Source: Siphonodentalium dalli (taxonomy: Eukaryota; Mollusca; Scaphopoda; Gadilida; Siphonodentaliidae). From it: 64,000 nucleotides of DNA. Made by a program: the position numbers and the translations under genes. The notes below the pieces were generated by a model. The model had not been told where the DNA came from and ran no database searches. It worked only from the letters and a program-made list of their open reading frames with translations. Below, piece by piece: positions 23,007-33,975 of the stretch. The stretch is from assembly GCA_032622095.1 (NCBI GenBank), contig CP136063.1:282711426-282775425 (forward strand). The letters are read 5' to 3'. Numbering within the stretch: position 1 is the first letter of the stretch; every line of letters starts with the position of its first letter.

Positions 23007-24150
23007 GAGAGAAATATTTCTGAGAGCAACACAACTGAAGGCAAACACTGCATAAAATCTGAAGAGTCCGACGCAATAAACACAGTGGTTATTAATAAGC
23101 AGTTAATTTTTTATATCTGTGTGGTCTTTGCAGAACATCACCTGCCATGCAAACATTTTATCCTTGTGGTGGCCTGTAATTCAATGGAATGGTCAAGTCT
23201 GCCAGCAAATTATGCAGACAGTCCAGTATTTCAAGTGGACACCGGCTGCCTCACTGGGGAAAATGTATGCAAGATGTATAACATAGAAGGCTGCTGCCAT
23301 GTTTCAACTGAGAGAAATATTTCTGAGAGCAACACAACTGAAGACAAATACTGCATAAAATCTGAAGAGTCCGACACAATATACACAGTGGTTATTAATA
23401 AGCAGTTAATTTCTTATTTCTGTGTGATCTTTGCAGAACATCACCTGCCATGCAAACATTTTATCCTTGTGGTGGCCTGTAATTCAATGGAATGGTCAAG
23501 TCTTCCAGCAAATTATGCAGACAGTCCAGTATTTCAAGTGGACACCGGCTGCCTCACTGGGGAAAATGTATGTAACATGTATAACATAGAAGGCTGCTGC
23601 CATGTTTCGACTGAGAGAAATATTTCTGAGAGCAACACAACTGAAGGCAAATACTGCTTAAAATCTGAAGAGTCCCACGCAATAAACACAGTGGTTATTA
23701 ATAACCAGTTAATTTCTTGTTCCTATGCAGATTTTGGAGAACATCACCTGCCATGCAAACACATTCTCCTTGTGGTGGCCTGTAATTCAATGGAATGGTC
23801 AAGTCTACCAACAAATTATGCAAACAATCCAGTATTTCAAGTGGACACCGGCTGCCTCATTGGGGAAAATGAATGTAACACATATAACATAGAGGAGGCT
23901 GCGGCTATGTTTCGACTGAGAGAAATATTTCTGAGAGCAACACAACTGAAGGAAAACACTGCATTTAAGCTGAAGAGTCCCACACAATATACACAGTGGT
24001 TATTAATAAGCAGTTAATTTTTTATTTCTGTGTGGTCTTTGCGGAACAGCTGTCATGCAAACATATTCTCCTTATGACGCCATGTAATTCAATGGAATGG
24101 TCAAGACTGCCAACAAATCATGCAGACAACCCAATGTTTTCAATTGGAAT
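23004..24150 (+). repeat. 303-bp tandem array carrying a SWIM zinc-finger exon, ~3.8 copies
   Basis: Copies start with ACTGAGAGAAATATTTCTGA at 23004, 23307, 23610 and 23915. Each unit ends an apparent intron (TGTGGTCTTTGCAG) and begins an exon reading HHLPCKHFILVVACNSMEWS then SLPANYADSPVFQVDTGC. LPCKH is the second half of a SWIM zinc finger (CxC..CxH), and W..LP..Y..SP.F..D is the segment that follows SWIM in many cnidarian/mollusc proteins. The long continuous frame 22983-24017 is open only because 303 is a multiple of three. The fourth copy is diverged and shifted. This is exon reiteration, probably not a 344-residue protein. Confidence 0.65.
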
Positions 24151-25280
24151 GTTTCAACATAAAGGAGGATGGTTTATATGGGCAGATGTGTGGACGCCTT
24201 ATTCAAATTCGCAATTCATCCATATTTAATGAACTTCATGGTCATCTTCCATCGTGAAAGTATTATAAATCATAAATAACATACAGGAGAATGCTTTATA
24301 TGGACAGATGTGTGGTCGCCTTATCCAAATACGCAATTCATCCATGTTAGATGAACTTCATGGTCATCTTCCAACGTGAAAGTACATAAAAAATCATAAA
24401 TACATACAGGAGTATGCTTTATATGGGCAGATGTGTGGGCGCCTTATTCAAATTAGGAATTCATCCATGTTAGATGAACTTCATGATTCTTCCATCGTGA
24501 AAGTATATAAAAAATCATAAATAACATAAAGGAGGATGCTTTGTAGGGTAGATGTGTGGGCGCCTTATTCAAATTCGGAATTCATCCATGTTCGACGAAC
24601 TTCAGGTCATATTCCGTCGTGAAAGTATATAAAAAACATAAATACCGGTAACATACAGAAGGATGGTTTATATGGGCAGATGTGTGGGCACCTTATCCAA
24701 ATTCGGAAGTCATCCATGTTTGATGAACTTCATGGTCATCTTCCATCGTGAAAGTACATCAAAAATCATAAATAACATACAGGAAGATGCTTTATATGGG
24801 CAGATGTGTGGGCACCGTATCCAAATTCGGAAGTCATCCATGTTTGATGAACTTCATGGTCATCTTCCATCGTGAAAGTACATCAAAAATCATAAATAAC
24901 ATACAGGAAGATGCTTTATATGGGTAGATGTGTGGGCACCTTATTCAAATTCGCAATTCATCCATGTTCAATGAACTTCATGATCATCTTCCATCGTGAA
25001 AGTACATAAAAAATCATAAATACATACAGAAGGATGCTTTGTAGGGCAGATGTGTGGTCACCTTATCCAAATTCGGAAGTCATCCATGTTTGATGAACTT
25101 CATGGTCATCTTCCATCGTGAAAGTACATCAAAAATCATAAATACATACAGAAGGATGCTTTATATGGGCAGATGTGTGGGCACCGTATCCAAATTCGGA
25201 AGTCATCCATGTTCAATGAACTTCATGGTCATCTTCCATCGTGAAAGTATATAAAATATCATAAATACATACAGGAGGCC
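24150..25280 (+). repeat. ~122-bp tandem array, about 9 copies
   Basis: GGGCAGATGTGTGG recurs at about 24179, 24302, 24425, 24548, 24675, 24798, 24921, 25043 and 25168. The rest of the unit includes TTCATCCATGTT, ATGAACTTCATGGTCATCTT and CATCGTGAAAGTA. It abuts the SWIM array directly. Small frames inside are not genes. Confidence 0.9.
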
Positions 25281-25770
25281 TGTGGGAATTTTTCTATTTC
25301 TATTACAAGTCTGTACATGACATCAATCTTTTATCTTACATAGTTTGTTGGGTGAGGTGGGGCTGCCAACTGTCCATAATCAGAGAATTGAGAGAATGTG
25401 GAGAGAGGGGTACAACGAATATTATTTATTGTTTTATCCATTTGAAGATGAAAATATTCTTGATCCTGGTGATGATGTACATAATTTTGTTTACATTACG
25501 CTTATATTGATTGTATAAATGCAGATCTCCGTCAGAGATATCTTACGCAATGAACTATATGGTATATCTCACCGTCAAGAAATATCTTGCCCACTGAACT
25601 ATACGGTATGTCATCCCATTCTAACTAATGGTATATCCCACCATCAGAGATATTTTACCCACTAAACTATATATGGTATGTCATCCTATTCTAAGTAGAA
25701 AGAGTTAACAAACCGAGAGTTCAAAATGGTACGAAAATTCTATGGTACGTTTATTCATGGTTCATGTAAA
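25281..25770. other. Spacer with local repeats
   Basis: TATGGTATATC / CACC.TCA.GA.ATATCTT.CCCACTGAACTATA-type phrases repeat three times at about 25520-25680. No gene is recognised. Confidence 0.4.
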
Positions 25771-26170
25771 TTAACCCTTTACCCAACAAACAGGCCATAA
25801 ACGGCCAAATAAAGCTTCAACAGCCTAAAATATCTTCGGTCTGTCTCAATAGAACCATACAAATATGGATATCATTGGAACCGGCTCCTTGACCACATTG
25901 TGATAGTTACAGTTATGCCCTGTGCCAATGCATTCTCTTATATATGCGAGTCGACCATAGGTCGCCTCGCATATATAAGAGAATGCATTGGCCTAAAAAA
26001 AATCTTTTTTTAACACTTTTTAGCATTTTTTCTTACATTCTTTAACAATTTTATAATTTTTAATGTGTTAAGCCAATGCATTCTCTTATATATGCGAGGC
26101 GACCTGTGGTCGACTCGCATATATAAGAGAATGCATTGGCACAGGGCCCTTCTGTTGGGTAAAGGGTTAA
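25771..26170. mobile_element. TTAA MITE with twin palindromes, copy 1
   Basis: It starts TTAACCCTTTACCCAACA and ends with the reverse complement at 26170. TTAA at both ends fits piggyBac-type insertion. Inside are two ~68-bp near-perfect palindromes (about 25926-25993 and 26072-26139), each built from GCCAATGCATTCTCTTATAT and its complement around CGACC.T.GGTCG. A T-rich spacer lies between them. No coding capacity. Confidence 0.8.
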
Positions 26171-26599
26171 TGATGTAATACCAATAGATGGTGAAAGATG
26201 CCCATCTTAATACACCATGGACCACATGATCTGCACTTTGATAAAACGTGAATGCCAGATCATTCGATCCTTTTTTCCATTTCTACTTTTGTAGAGATAA
26301 GTCGACTTTCCTTTGATAATTACTCATTTTATGATGTTGACATAATGCACGCACTTTAATAACTTTTAATAGTGTTTTTATCTTATCTTAATCCGGCTTT
26401 GTCAGGCTTTGTGAGGAAAAATAGTTCTACTTCATAACATAGCAAATGTTTTTTCTATATTTTCTGTATTTAAAAAAAGATGATAAAATGACGTCTATAT
26501 AACTATGACATTCTGTTGCCGAGAAAAAAATAGAAGGCCATTTGGATAATGAATGAAGATGCTCATCGCTTATTTATAGCAATAAATCTATTGTATGAT

Positions 26600-27000
26600 A
26601 TGCAACACATTCTATTGTAAGAACGCCACGCGTTGATCCCGTGGATGTGTTTAGGGTTATCTGGTTTTCATATCAATGACAACGCAGAAGACATTCGCCA
26701 TTGAATTTGAGGCCTTAAACCGGATGTACTTGTCATTACATGGGGAGGTAATGATCTTTCTGATCAGTCAGCCGAGCAAGTGGTTGAGTGTCTGCTTTCT
26801 CTGGAGTTAGACAAGAATGAAGTTTTGGGCTCCAATTTCGTCCGCATTTCTGCACTAAAAAGACTGTGGAATTTCCAATGAAATTCCTGAAGAACTGGAT
26901 GTTGATAGTATAGACCACCGAAAGCTTACAATTTGATAGAAAGAAAAGAAATTGAGCAAATGGTGCGCAAACTGCATCAATATAATGTCCATTAATATGT
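26600..27000 (+). pseudogene. Possible SGNH-hydrolase-like retroelement fragment
   Basis: In one frame from about 26724 the sequence reads KPDVLVITWGGNDLSDQS then AEQVVECLLSLELDKNEVLG, interrupted by stops before and after. A P.V.VI..GGND. motif is the block III/GND signature of GDSL/SGNH esterases, which also occur in ORF1 of some LINE families. Too short and broken to assign further. Confidence 0.3.
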
Positions 27001-27094
27001 TCCACAGAATAGTCATAATTAGATACACAACTGTCTATAGTGAACCAAACAAAATCATTACTCTTGTCTTTTTGTGTTGACTGTCTCTATCCTT

Positions 27095-27182
27095 TTAACC
27101 CTTTGAGTGCCAGGGGCCGATCTCATCGGCCCTAAACCTACAAAATAAGTCTGTTAAAGAATATAAGAATAAATTATTAAAA

Positions 27183-27213
<31 letters not shown>

Positions 27214-27339
27214 TTGTTAGGCCAATGCATTCTCTTATATATGCGAGGCGACCTATGGTCGACTCGCATATATAAGAGAATGCATTGGCACAGGGTATAT
27301 GGGTTGATACAAAAATCGACCTGGCACTCAAAGGGTTAA
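27095..27339. mobile_element. TTAA MITE, second TIR family with the same palindrome
   Basis: The ends are TTAACCCTTTGAGTGCCAGG (27095) and its complement (to 27339). One ~68-bp palindrome (about 27221-27289) is identical in design to that of the 25771 element, although the TIR after the first nine bases is different. A ~26-base A run lies at about 27187. Confidence 0.75.
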
Positions 27340-27835
27340 CAAATGCACGACCCTATTCTATCCATAATTTGATCAATCATTTACAATCAGACACAACAAT
27401 GTCATTTATCTATTTCTTTCACCATTCTTTCCTGAGGTGAAGACTTTAAAGAAACCAATAATAGCTTGTTGTCTGAGCCTCATTCTGAATCTTTATATGT
27501 ACCTGTATGTGTATTGTCCTTGTGTAATATTTTCTATTTGGAAAAAAATATTGTTCACACTCAAGTTAATAGCAGGTCATATTTTATATTTTATGCTTGA
27601 GAAGAACATTTCTTCCGTTACATGCTTTACATTTAGTTTTGTCGCTACCACTTAATTTGTGAATTTACTCACGGGATCTGACTTCTTCATCTGTCACTTT
27701 ACTTAAACAGAGCAAGATCATTTTCTTAAATTCTGATCATTATTCAAAAGTTACGTAGTTTATAATTATTTAATTCATTAATTGTACACTTCCCGGCATT
27801 GACAGTTGTTTTTTTATACTCCCTCCAAGAATAGG

Positions 27836-28234
27836 TTAACCCTTTACCCAACAAAACGGCCAAAACCGGCCAAATAAAGCTTCAACAGCCTAAAATATCT
27901 TCGGTCTGTCTCAATAGAACCATACAAATATGGATATCATTGGAACCGGCTCCTTGACCACATTGTGATAGTTACAGTTATGCCCTATGCCAATGCATTC
28001 TCTTATATATGCGAGTCGACCATAGGTCGCCTCGCATATATAAGAGAATGCATTGGCCTAAAAAAAATCTTTTTTTAACACTTTTTACCATTTTTTCTTA
28101 CATTCTTTAACAATTTTATAATTTTTAATGTGTTAAGCCAATGCATTCTCTTATATATGCGAGGCGACCTATGGTCGACTCGCATATATAAGAGAATGCA
28201 TTGGCACAGGGCCCTTTTGTTGGGTATAGGTTAA
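27836..28234. mobile_element. TTAA MITE with twin palindromes, copy 2
   Basis: Nearly identical to 25771-26170 over its whole length, in the same orientation. The right end is slightly decayed (TGGGTATAGGTTAA). It lies 41 bp upstream of the ATG of the five-exon gene model. Confidence 0.8.
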
Positions 28235-28275
28235 TTTGTATGTAATGTTGATCATGTTTGAGTGCATTGTTATTC

Positions 28276-31224
28276 ATGGCCGCAGCGAAGAATATCAGAC
28301 GACTACACCAACTACCAGAGTCAGGTAGCAATACACGATTTCCAGCAATTTTGCCAACCTGGGAGGGGTTACTGTACTTCAAATCAATGCTAAGCCATTA
28401 GAGCGAATGTCAGTAAATAAGATTCTTCCACCTGATAGAGCTATGCTAGAGCTGAGAAATATTTGAAATAGAAAAAAAGTTATCGTATCAATTTGAAAAA
28501 AAAGTCTTGCGAGCCCAGATGACAGAATTCAGGGGAGAGAAATCGGGCTATTTTCCTGTAATCAATAACACAGAGTTGGCCTTCACTGAATACGAAAACC
28601 CTGTTGCGTATCCAAATTTTTCACTTTTTTGAGAACTTTCCCAGTTTTGTAAAATAAATAAACCTTCAAACCAGTAATGACACAGTTAACACAGGCTACA
28701 CTGGCCGTTATGCCCCCCAGATACTTATATTTCTATTTTTCAGACCCCCTACAACCCGTGAAATCGTGTACTGCTACCTCATACGGTAAGTTTAGAAAAA
28801 AAATATGCAACCAAACATAGAATTTAACCCTTACATGATGGGAGCTGCGCTGGTGCAGCATTAAACACCCGGTGCCATGCATTTCTCTTATATATGCGAG
28901 ACTGCACACAAGATATTTACAATGATGGCACAGAATTCAGTTCGATTCAGTTTAACCCTTTACCCAACAGAAGGGCCCTGTGCCAATGCATTCTCTTATA
29001 TATGCGAGTCGACCATAGGTCGCCTCGCATATATAAGAGAATGCATTGGCTTAACACATTAAAAATTATAAAATTGTTAAAGAATGTAAGAAAAAATGGT
29101 AAAAAAAGATTTTTTTTAGGCCAATGCATTCTCTTATATATGCGAGGCGACCTATTGTCGACTCGCATATTTAAGAGAATGCATTGGCACAGGGCATAAC
29201 TGTAACTATCACAATGTGGTCAAGGAGCCGGTTCCAATGATATCCATATTTGTATGGTTTTATTGAGACAGACCCATGATAATTTTGGCTGTTGAAGCTT
29301 TATTTGGCCGGTTTTGGCCGGTTTGTTGGGTAAAGGGTTAAAACAACATGGCTATATCCTGATACTGACTTTATTTGTAGTGTATGTTGGGAAAATCAAC
29401 ATGCGCTACACAACCCATAATTCAAATGTCCCTCATAGCCCCAGCCCTAGGAATTAAGGAAAATTTGCCTAGGCAATATATTTGCCGAGGTGAAAAAAAT
29501 CGGCGTAGGCAATAACAGATTTTACCTAGGCAATTTTGCAACAATAATGCCATCTCAAATCAATATGATTCAATAATAACCTAAAATGTTTAGTTATTTT
29601 GGGGAACATTATTTCCAGCCCACTACTCAACATTATGTACAATTCCACATATCATCTCCAAAATAAGTGTCCATACACGGGGTAGTTAGTTAATGGCCCA
29701 GAGCCATGGAAACAATTGTAGGACAATATATGTAAAGAGTGATTTAAGAAAGTCATTTTGACTAAAGAGGTTCTATTTCTGATAGACACAAATCAATTTT
29801 AGTAACCCAATGAACTTGTATCACCTAGGAAATATAATTGCCTAGGCAAACAAATTTTGCCTCTGCTTTTACGGTTGTAGGGCTGTATAAATCATGCACA
29901 ATATTCAATATATGTTATTTTACAGTTAAGGCGAAAAAGTCGAAGACAGTGGGAAAATCAGATGATCATGTGGACAATAGGAAGGCCATGAAAGAGAGGT
30001 TTCTGGCAGAGGCCCTAACAACCAGTAAGTAATTACCATAAACACAACAATAAAGAGCGTTCATTGTTACATCATTATTTGTATTAAAATATAAAAATGT
30101 AACAATTTGCAGGCATATTATTTGCAATTAATAGTATTTTACTGTTATTACTCATTATGGCGGTTTTTGTTGGAAGTGAATATTTTAGCAGCATACCCAC
30201 CGCCAACACCGCCCATATCTTTAAGTGTTGTATGGTATGTCTGATTCTACATGTATGTACATTTGAGTTATATTTCTATACATTGTAATACATCTACCAC
30301 TATCCTCAAAGTAATTGACTTGAAAAATGGGGATGATACCCCGGTAATGACAACGTTATTACCTGTAGTATACAGTATCCACAGTTGTAACAATAGCTCT
30401 TAATATACTATAAGCATTGTTTCTCTGGCTGTAATTTGCTAATTATATTGTACATAAATCCTTAGATAACACAGAATCGGAGGAAAATGGACCACCGTTA
30501 CTGATCATGCCGTCGACAGGATCAGAATCATGTCCACTATCAACACAAACTCAACAGAGTGGAACCAAAGGAGCTGATAACAACAAGAAAGGTATTAAGT
30601 TGTTTATATATTTCTGATTGTCATCGTGATACATTGTGCTGGTCATTATTGTGGCCATTTTCAAGTGTAGAAATATAACTGGACTATCATGAAAACCCTA
30701 TTAAAACTGACTCCGGAAGTCATTTTGGCTAAAGAGGTTCTATTTCTGATAGACACAAATCAATTTTAGTAACCCAATGAACTTGTATCACCTAGGAAAT
30801 ATAATTGCCTAGGCAAACAAATTTTGCCTCTGCTTTTACGGTTGAAGTTTTACCTAGGCATTGCCTATTGCCTAGGCTAATTCCCAGGGCTGTAGCCCTA
30901 CAATGCTATAGAAAAGTTATACGCAAATTATAATGGTAAATTTCCATGTTTATGCCCTTAGATAAAATACAAGTGAATAAATTCCGACCAAAAAGAATCA
31001 TGTCAGATTCAGTCCTGGAAGAGCGTGATAATAAACTTTTAGAATACAAAAAGAAAAAGGACCAAGATTTTCTTGGTGTCACGCGTGAGATGACAGCTGT
31101 GATGAGGGAACGAAGGAATGATGAGAACACGACCAATGCACTATTACTTGCGCTCATAGGGATGAAAAAATTACGGAAAATTCCATTTCATTTACCGAGC
31201 CAATATCGAGGAGCACGCAATTAA
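28276..31224 (+). CDS. Five-exon gene model, ~192 aa, unknown function
   Basis: Exons at 28276-28324 (ATGGCCGCAGCG start), 28744-28785, 29926-30024, 30466-30591 and 30962-31224 have GT/AG borders (donors GTAGCA, GTAAGT, GTAAGT, GTATTA; acceptors TTTTTCAG, TTTTACAG, CCTTAG, CCCTTAG). Every junction is phase 1, and the sum is 579 nt with a TAA end. The product is hydrophilic: basic KAKKSKTVGKSD, a Ser/Thr/Gln-rich middle, then a charged helix (VLEERDNKLLEYKKKKDQDF, MTAVMRERRNDE) and ALLLALIGMKKL. The C-terminal layout resembles tails of Myb/SANT-like accessory proteins, but no DNA-binding domain is seen. Exons 1-2 are less certain than 3-5. Introns 2 and 4 contain MITEs. Confidence 0.5.
28827..28905. 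repeat. Truncated palindrome-MITE end in intron 2 of the gene model
   Basis: TTAACCCTTACATGATGGG then GCAGCATTAAACACCCGGTG and CATTTCTCTTATATATGCGA. This is one end of the family seen complete at 43749-44004 (CCCTTTCATGA type), cut after half a palindrome. Confidence 0.55.
28952..29341. mobile_element. TTAA MITE with twin palindromes, copy 3 (inverted)
   Basis: Same family as 25771-26170 but in the opposite orientation. The TIRs have TTAA at 28952 and at 29338-29341. It lies inside intron 2 of the 28276-31224 gene model. Confidence 0.8.
29442..30892. mobile_element. CAGCCCTAGG-ended repeat flanking exons 3 and 4
   Basis: The left end CAGCCCTAGGAATTA (29442) and the right end TAATTCCCAGGGCTG (to 30892) are imperfect inverted repeats with GCCTAGGCAA motifs next to each. 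A ~130-bp block (29748-29875) is repeated almost identically at 30710-30842 in direct orientation. Either two truncated MITEs sit in introns 2 and 4, or one 1.45-kb unit encloses exons 3 and 4. TAGCCC occurs outside both ends. Confidence 0.5.
30293..30370. repeat. Diverged fragment of the TA-MITE family of 33.2 and 53.7 kb
   Basis: ACCACTATCCTCAAAGTAAT followed by TGA..TGAAAAATGGGG.TGATACCCCGG parallels the left end of the element at 33181. The right end is not found. Confidence 0.5.
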
Positions 31225-31620
31225 ACAAGATACTCACAGACCTGGAAGAGTGTGATAATAAACTTTAAGAATACAAAAAGAAAAAGGACCAAGATTTTCT
31301 AGATGTAATGTGTGAGATGACAGCTGTGTTGAGGGAACGAAGGGATCATGAGACCATGACCATAGCACTTTCCATCAAGATGAGACTTTGAAACAAACAA
31401 CATGGACCTTCCGCCAATGGCAGCAGAAATTATATACAGAGCTGGCACAAATGCCCCACCCCAGGTTTATTTGGTACCGACCAGGATCTTTGACAATACA
31501 GGATTTATACATTACGCCCATAGATATAAAATATCAGGGGATAAATTCCAACGAAAAAAAAGAATCACGTCCGATTCTATTCTCGCAAAATGTCCTGATT
31601 TCTTGTGCTTATTTTATTTT
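31225..31620 (+). repeat. Degenerate duplications of the last exon
   Basis: From about 31237, TGGAAGAGTGTGATAATAAA and GAAAAAGGACCAAGATTTTC repeat exon 5 text (31016-31080) with stops. Near 31531, GATAAATTCCAACGAAAAAA followed by AGAATCACGTCCGATTCT repeats the exon start again. These are tandem partial copies of exon 5 immediately 3' of the gene model. Confidence 0.65.
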
Positions 31621-31699
31621 CGCAAAAATTATGCAAATAACATCAAACAACAATACTGTCAGTTCTCTTGTATTGGTACTCATTTGTATGGTTGACAAA

Positions 31700-32360
31700 C
31701 ATTTGAGACATTGTTAACTGGTCCAGTGCTGAAAGCCCATATTTAGACCCGACGACACTGTATTGCTTGTTTAGTTTAATCATTTAAATAGAGTTTGTCA
31801 TGTAATATTTTTGAAATACTGTTTCATATATAATTAAATTGGGACATTTTGAAGTTTGTATAAATACAGAACAATAAATATGTCAGAAAAGGTACTTCTA
31901 ACCACTCCATAACCATAGCCTAATGAGAAATCCACCCCATAACCATAGCCTAATGAGACATCCAGGCTCATAAGTTAATCACAAATGTATATACATGTAT
32001 GTGGGGGTCAAATTTGAGAAAAGAGTGCAAAAGTAGTTAATTACCTACTCCGAGAATATTAAAATTTCAATTATTTTCTGTTTATTGTAATAAATATACG
32101 CATTTCATTATGTGCATGTAGGATATAGCACCAAATCAGTTAATTACCATGCCTGTCATCTACTTATATAAGATATGAACAGCCTTACAAATGGTGCACA
32201 GACCATTCCACTGTAAAACTGAATGATAGAATCTGTTATCGAGTTATCAAAGGGTCGAGACAGGGTGAGTGTGCCGTCCACAAGCATTTTAGGGAGAGGA
32301 CTCCCTGCCTGATTGTTACTCACAGACACTCTACTCACTTTCAGTCTTTTTAGGTATAAG
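31700..32360. other. Gene-free AT-rich stretch
   Basis: A short tandem duplication, CCATAACCATAGCCTAATGAGA (twice, about 31907-31965), is the only structure noted. Confidence 0.45.
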
Positions 32361-32839
32361 ATATGTGACCCGCCAATGGGCCGCCATATCAAATCCAGTC
32401 GGAAGTCGGGATTTTTTTACCTTGTGCCAATGCATTCTCTTATATATGCGAGTCGACCATAGGTCGCCTCGCATATATAAGAGAATGCATTGGCCTAACA
32501 ATTTTTTACAATTTTAATAATTTTTTCTTGTATTTTTTAACAATTTTATAATTTCACCCATACAGAGCCCCAGACAAACATGAGCAAACAACACTCTTCT
32601 ATGTGCTTCTATATATGTGTGGGGCTCCCTGCAGGGTAATGGATGTTTTTTTATTTTATGTCCTAAAAATTGTAAGAAACATTTATTTAAAAAAACATGA
32701 TAAAAAATTGTTAGGCCAATGCATTCTCTTATATATGCGAGGCAACCTATGGTCGACTCGCATATATGAGAGAATGCATTGGCACAGGGTAAAAAAAAAT
32801 CCCGACTTCCGACTGGATTTGATATGGCGGGTCACATAT
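32361..32839. mobile_element. MITE with ATATGTGACCCGCC ends and the shared palindrome
   Basis: The left end is ATATGTGACCCGCCAATGGG (32361), continuing ATCAAATCCAGTCGGAAGTC. The right end is the matching inverted sequence ending at 32839. Two copies of the ~68-bp palindrome (about 32426-32493 and 32715-32783) lie just inside the TIRs. The TIR is unrelated to the TTAA families, so the palindrome has a third end context here. Confidence 0.75.
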
Positions 32840-33035
32840 TTAAAATGATCACACCTCACGATGAAAACTACAATTTATACTACGCACAATATGTCAGTTC
32901 ATCACTCCCACTTAGAAGTTTGATAAAAAGAACTTTGAAAACTAATTAATTTCTGTAGCATGTTGAAATTACAAAGACAAAATATTGCAACTATTTTATT
33001 TTTGTGATCTGGTGATTACAGCATACATATAACTT

Positions 33036-33869
33036 TTAACCCTTTACCCAACAAAGCGGCCAAAAACGCCCAAATAAAGCTTCAACAGCCTAAAATATCT
33101 TCGGTCTGTCTCCATAACACCATACAAATATGGATATCATTGGCACCGGTTCATTGACCACATTGTGATGGTTACAGTTACCGCTATTCTCAAAGTAATT
33201 GACCAGAAAAACGGGGTGATACCCCGGTCATGACCGCGGTGATACCGGTAATAAACGGTAGCGGTATCGAGACAGTCATGGCGTGGAGTTACGGTATTGG
33301 GCGATAATGATACCGTGGTCTTTTAGCGGGCACCGCATTAATTTTGTTGAATACCGCAGTGATTTTCATGGAACTCTTTTAGGGGAAGTATTTACTCACA
33401 CATACTTGTTCGCGTTAACAAGCGGTATCAGTACCGTGGTATTGGAGGATACCGCGGCATAGTACCGCCATATTAACGGGGTGACACCACGTTATTGGTG
33501 GTCAATTACTTTAAGTATAGCGGTATGCCCTGTGCCAATGCATTCTCTTATATATGCGAGTCGACCATATAAGAGAATACATGGCCTAACATTATTTACC
33601 TCAACCTTATAAGAGAATGCATTGGCATAAAAAAATTCTCTTTTAACACTTTTTACCATATTTTCTTACATTCTTTAACAATTTTATAATTTTTTCTTAC
33701 ATTTTTTAACATTATTTTATAATATTTTTCTACATTCTTTGACAATTTTATCATTTTTAATATGTGTTAAGCCAATGCATTCTTTTATATATGCGAGGTG
33801 ACCTATGGTCGACTCGCATATATAATAGAATGCATTGGCACAGGGCCGTTCTGTTGGGTAAAGGGTTAA
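33036..33869. mobile_element. TTAA MITE copy 4, interrupted by a TA MITE and rearranged
   Basis: It starts TTAACCCTTTACCCAACA and ends with the complement at 33866-33869. The left palindrome is collapsed (33535-33615 has GTCGACCATATAAGAGAAT instead of a full arm) and the right one is intact. At 33179 the sequence GTTACAGTTA|TGCCCTGTGC, uninterrupted in copies 1 and 2, is split by the 33181-33523 insertion. Confidence 0.8.
33181..33523. mobile_element. 343-bp TA-flanked MITE (mariner-type target), copy 1
   Basis: It starts CCGCTATTCTCAAAGTAATT and ends with GGTGGTCAATTACTTTAAGT then ATAGCGG. TA lies on both sides (33179-33180, 33524-33525). The empty site is read in sister MITEs in this window, so TA duplication is directly supported. 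It is GC- and palindrome-rich (many GGTA/TACC words). A near-identical copy is at 53725-54065. Confidence 0.9.
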
Positions 33870-33975
33870 TTCAAACGCATGCCTCGTCCTGGATAAAGGC
33901 CAGTTCATCTTATTTTTGTGGCAGGAAGAAGTCACATCGCCTTGTAAATCTAATCTAGGATGGCCCCTGAGTGGG

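Noticed and set aside
22983-24017. A 344-codon open frame as a single protein
   Set aside because: It is a 303-bp (divisible by three) repeat containing intron-like 3' ends, so openness comes from the period and not from selection for a long protein.
25900-26150. Palindromes as rho-independent terminators or a CRISPR array
   Set aside because: The DNA is eukaryotic. The palindromes are paired inside TIR elements, not regularly spaced with unique spacers.
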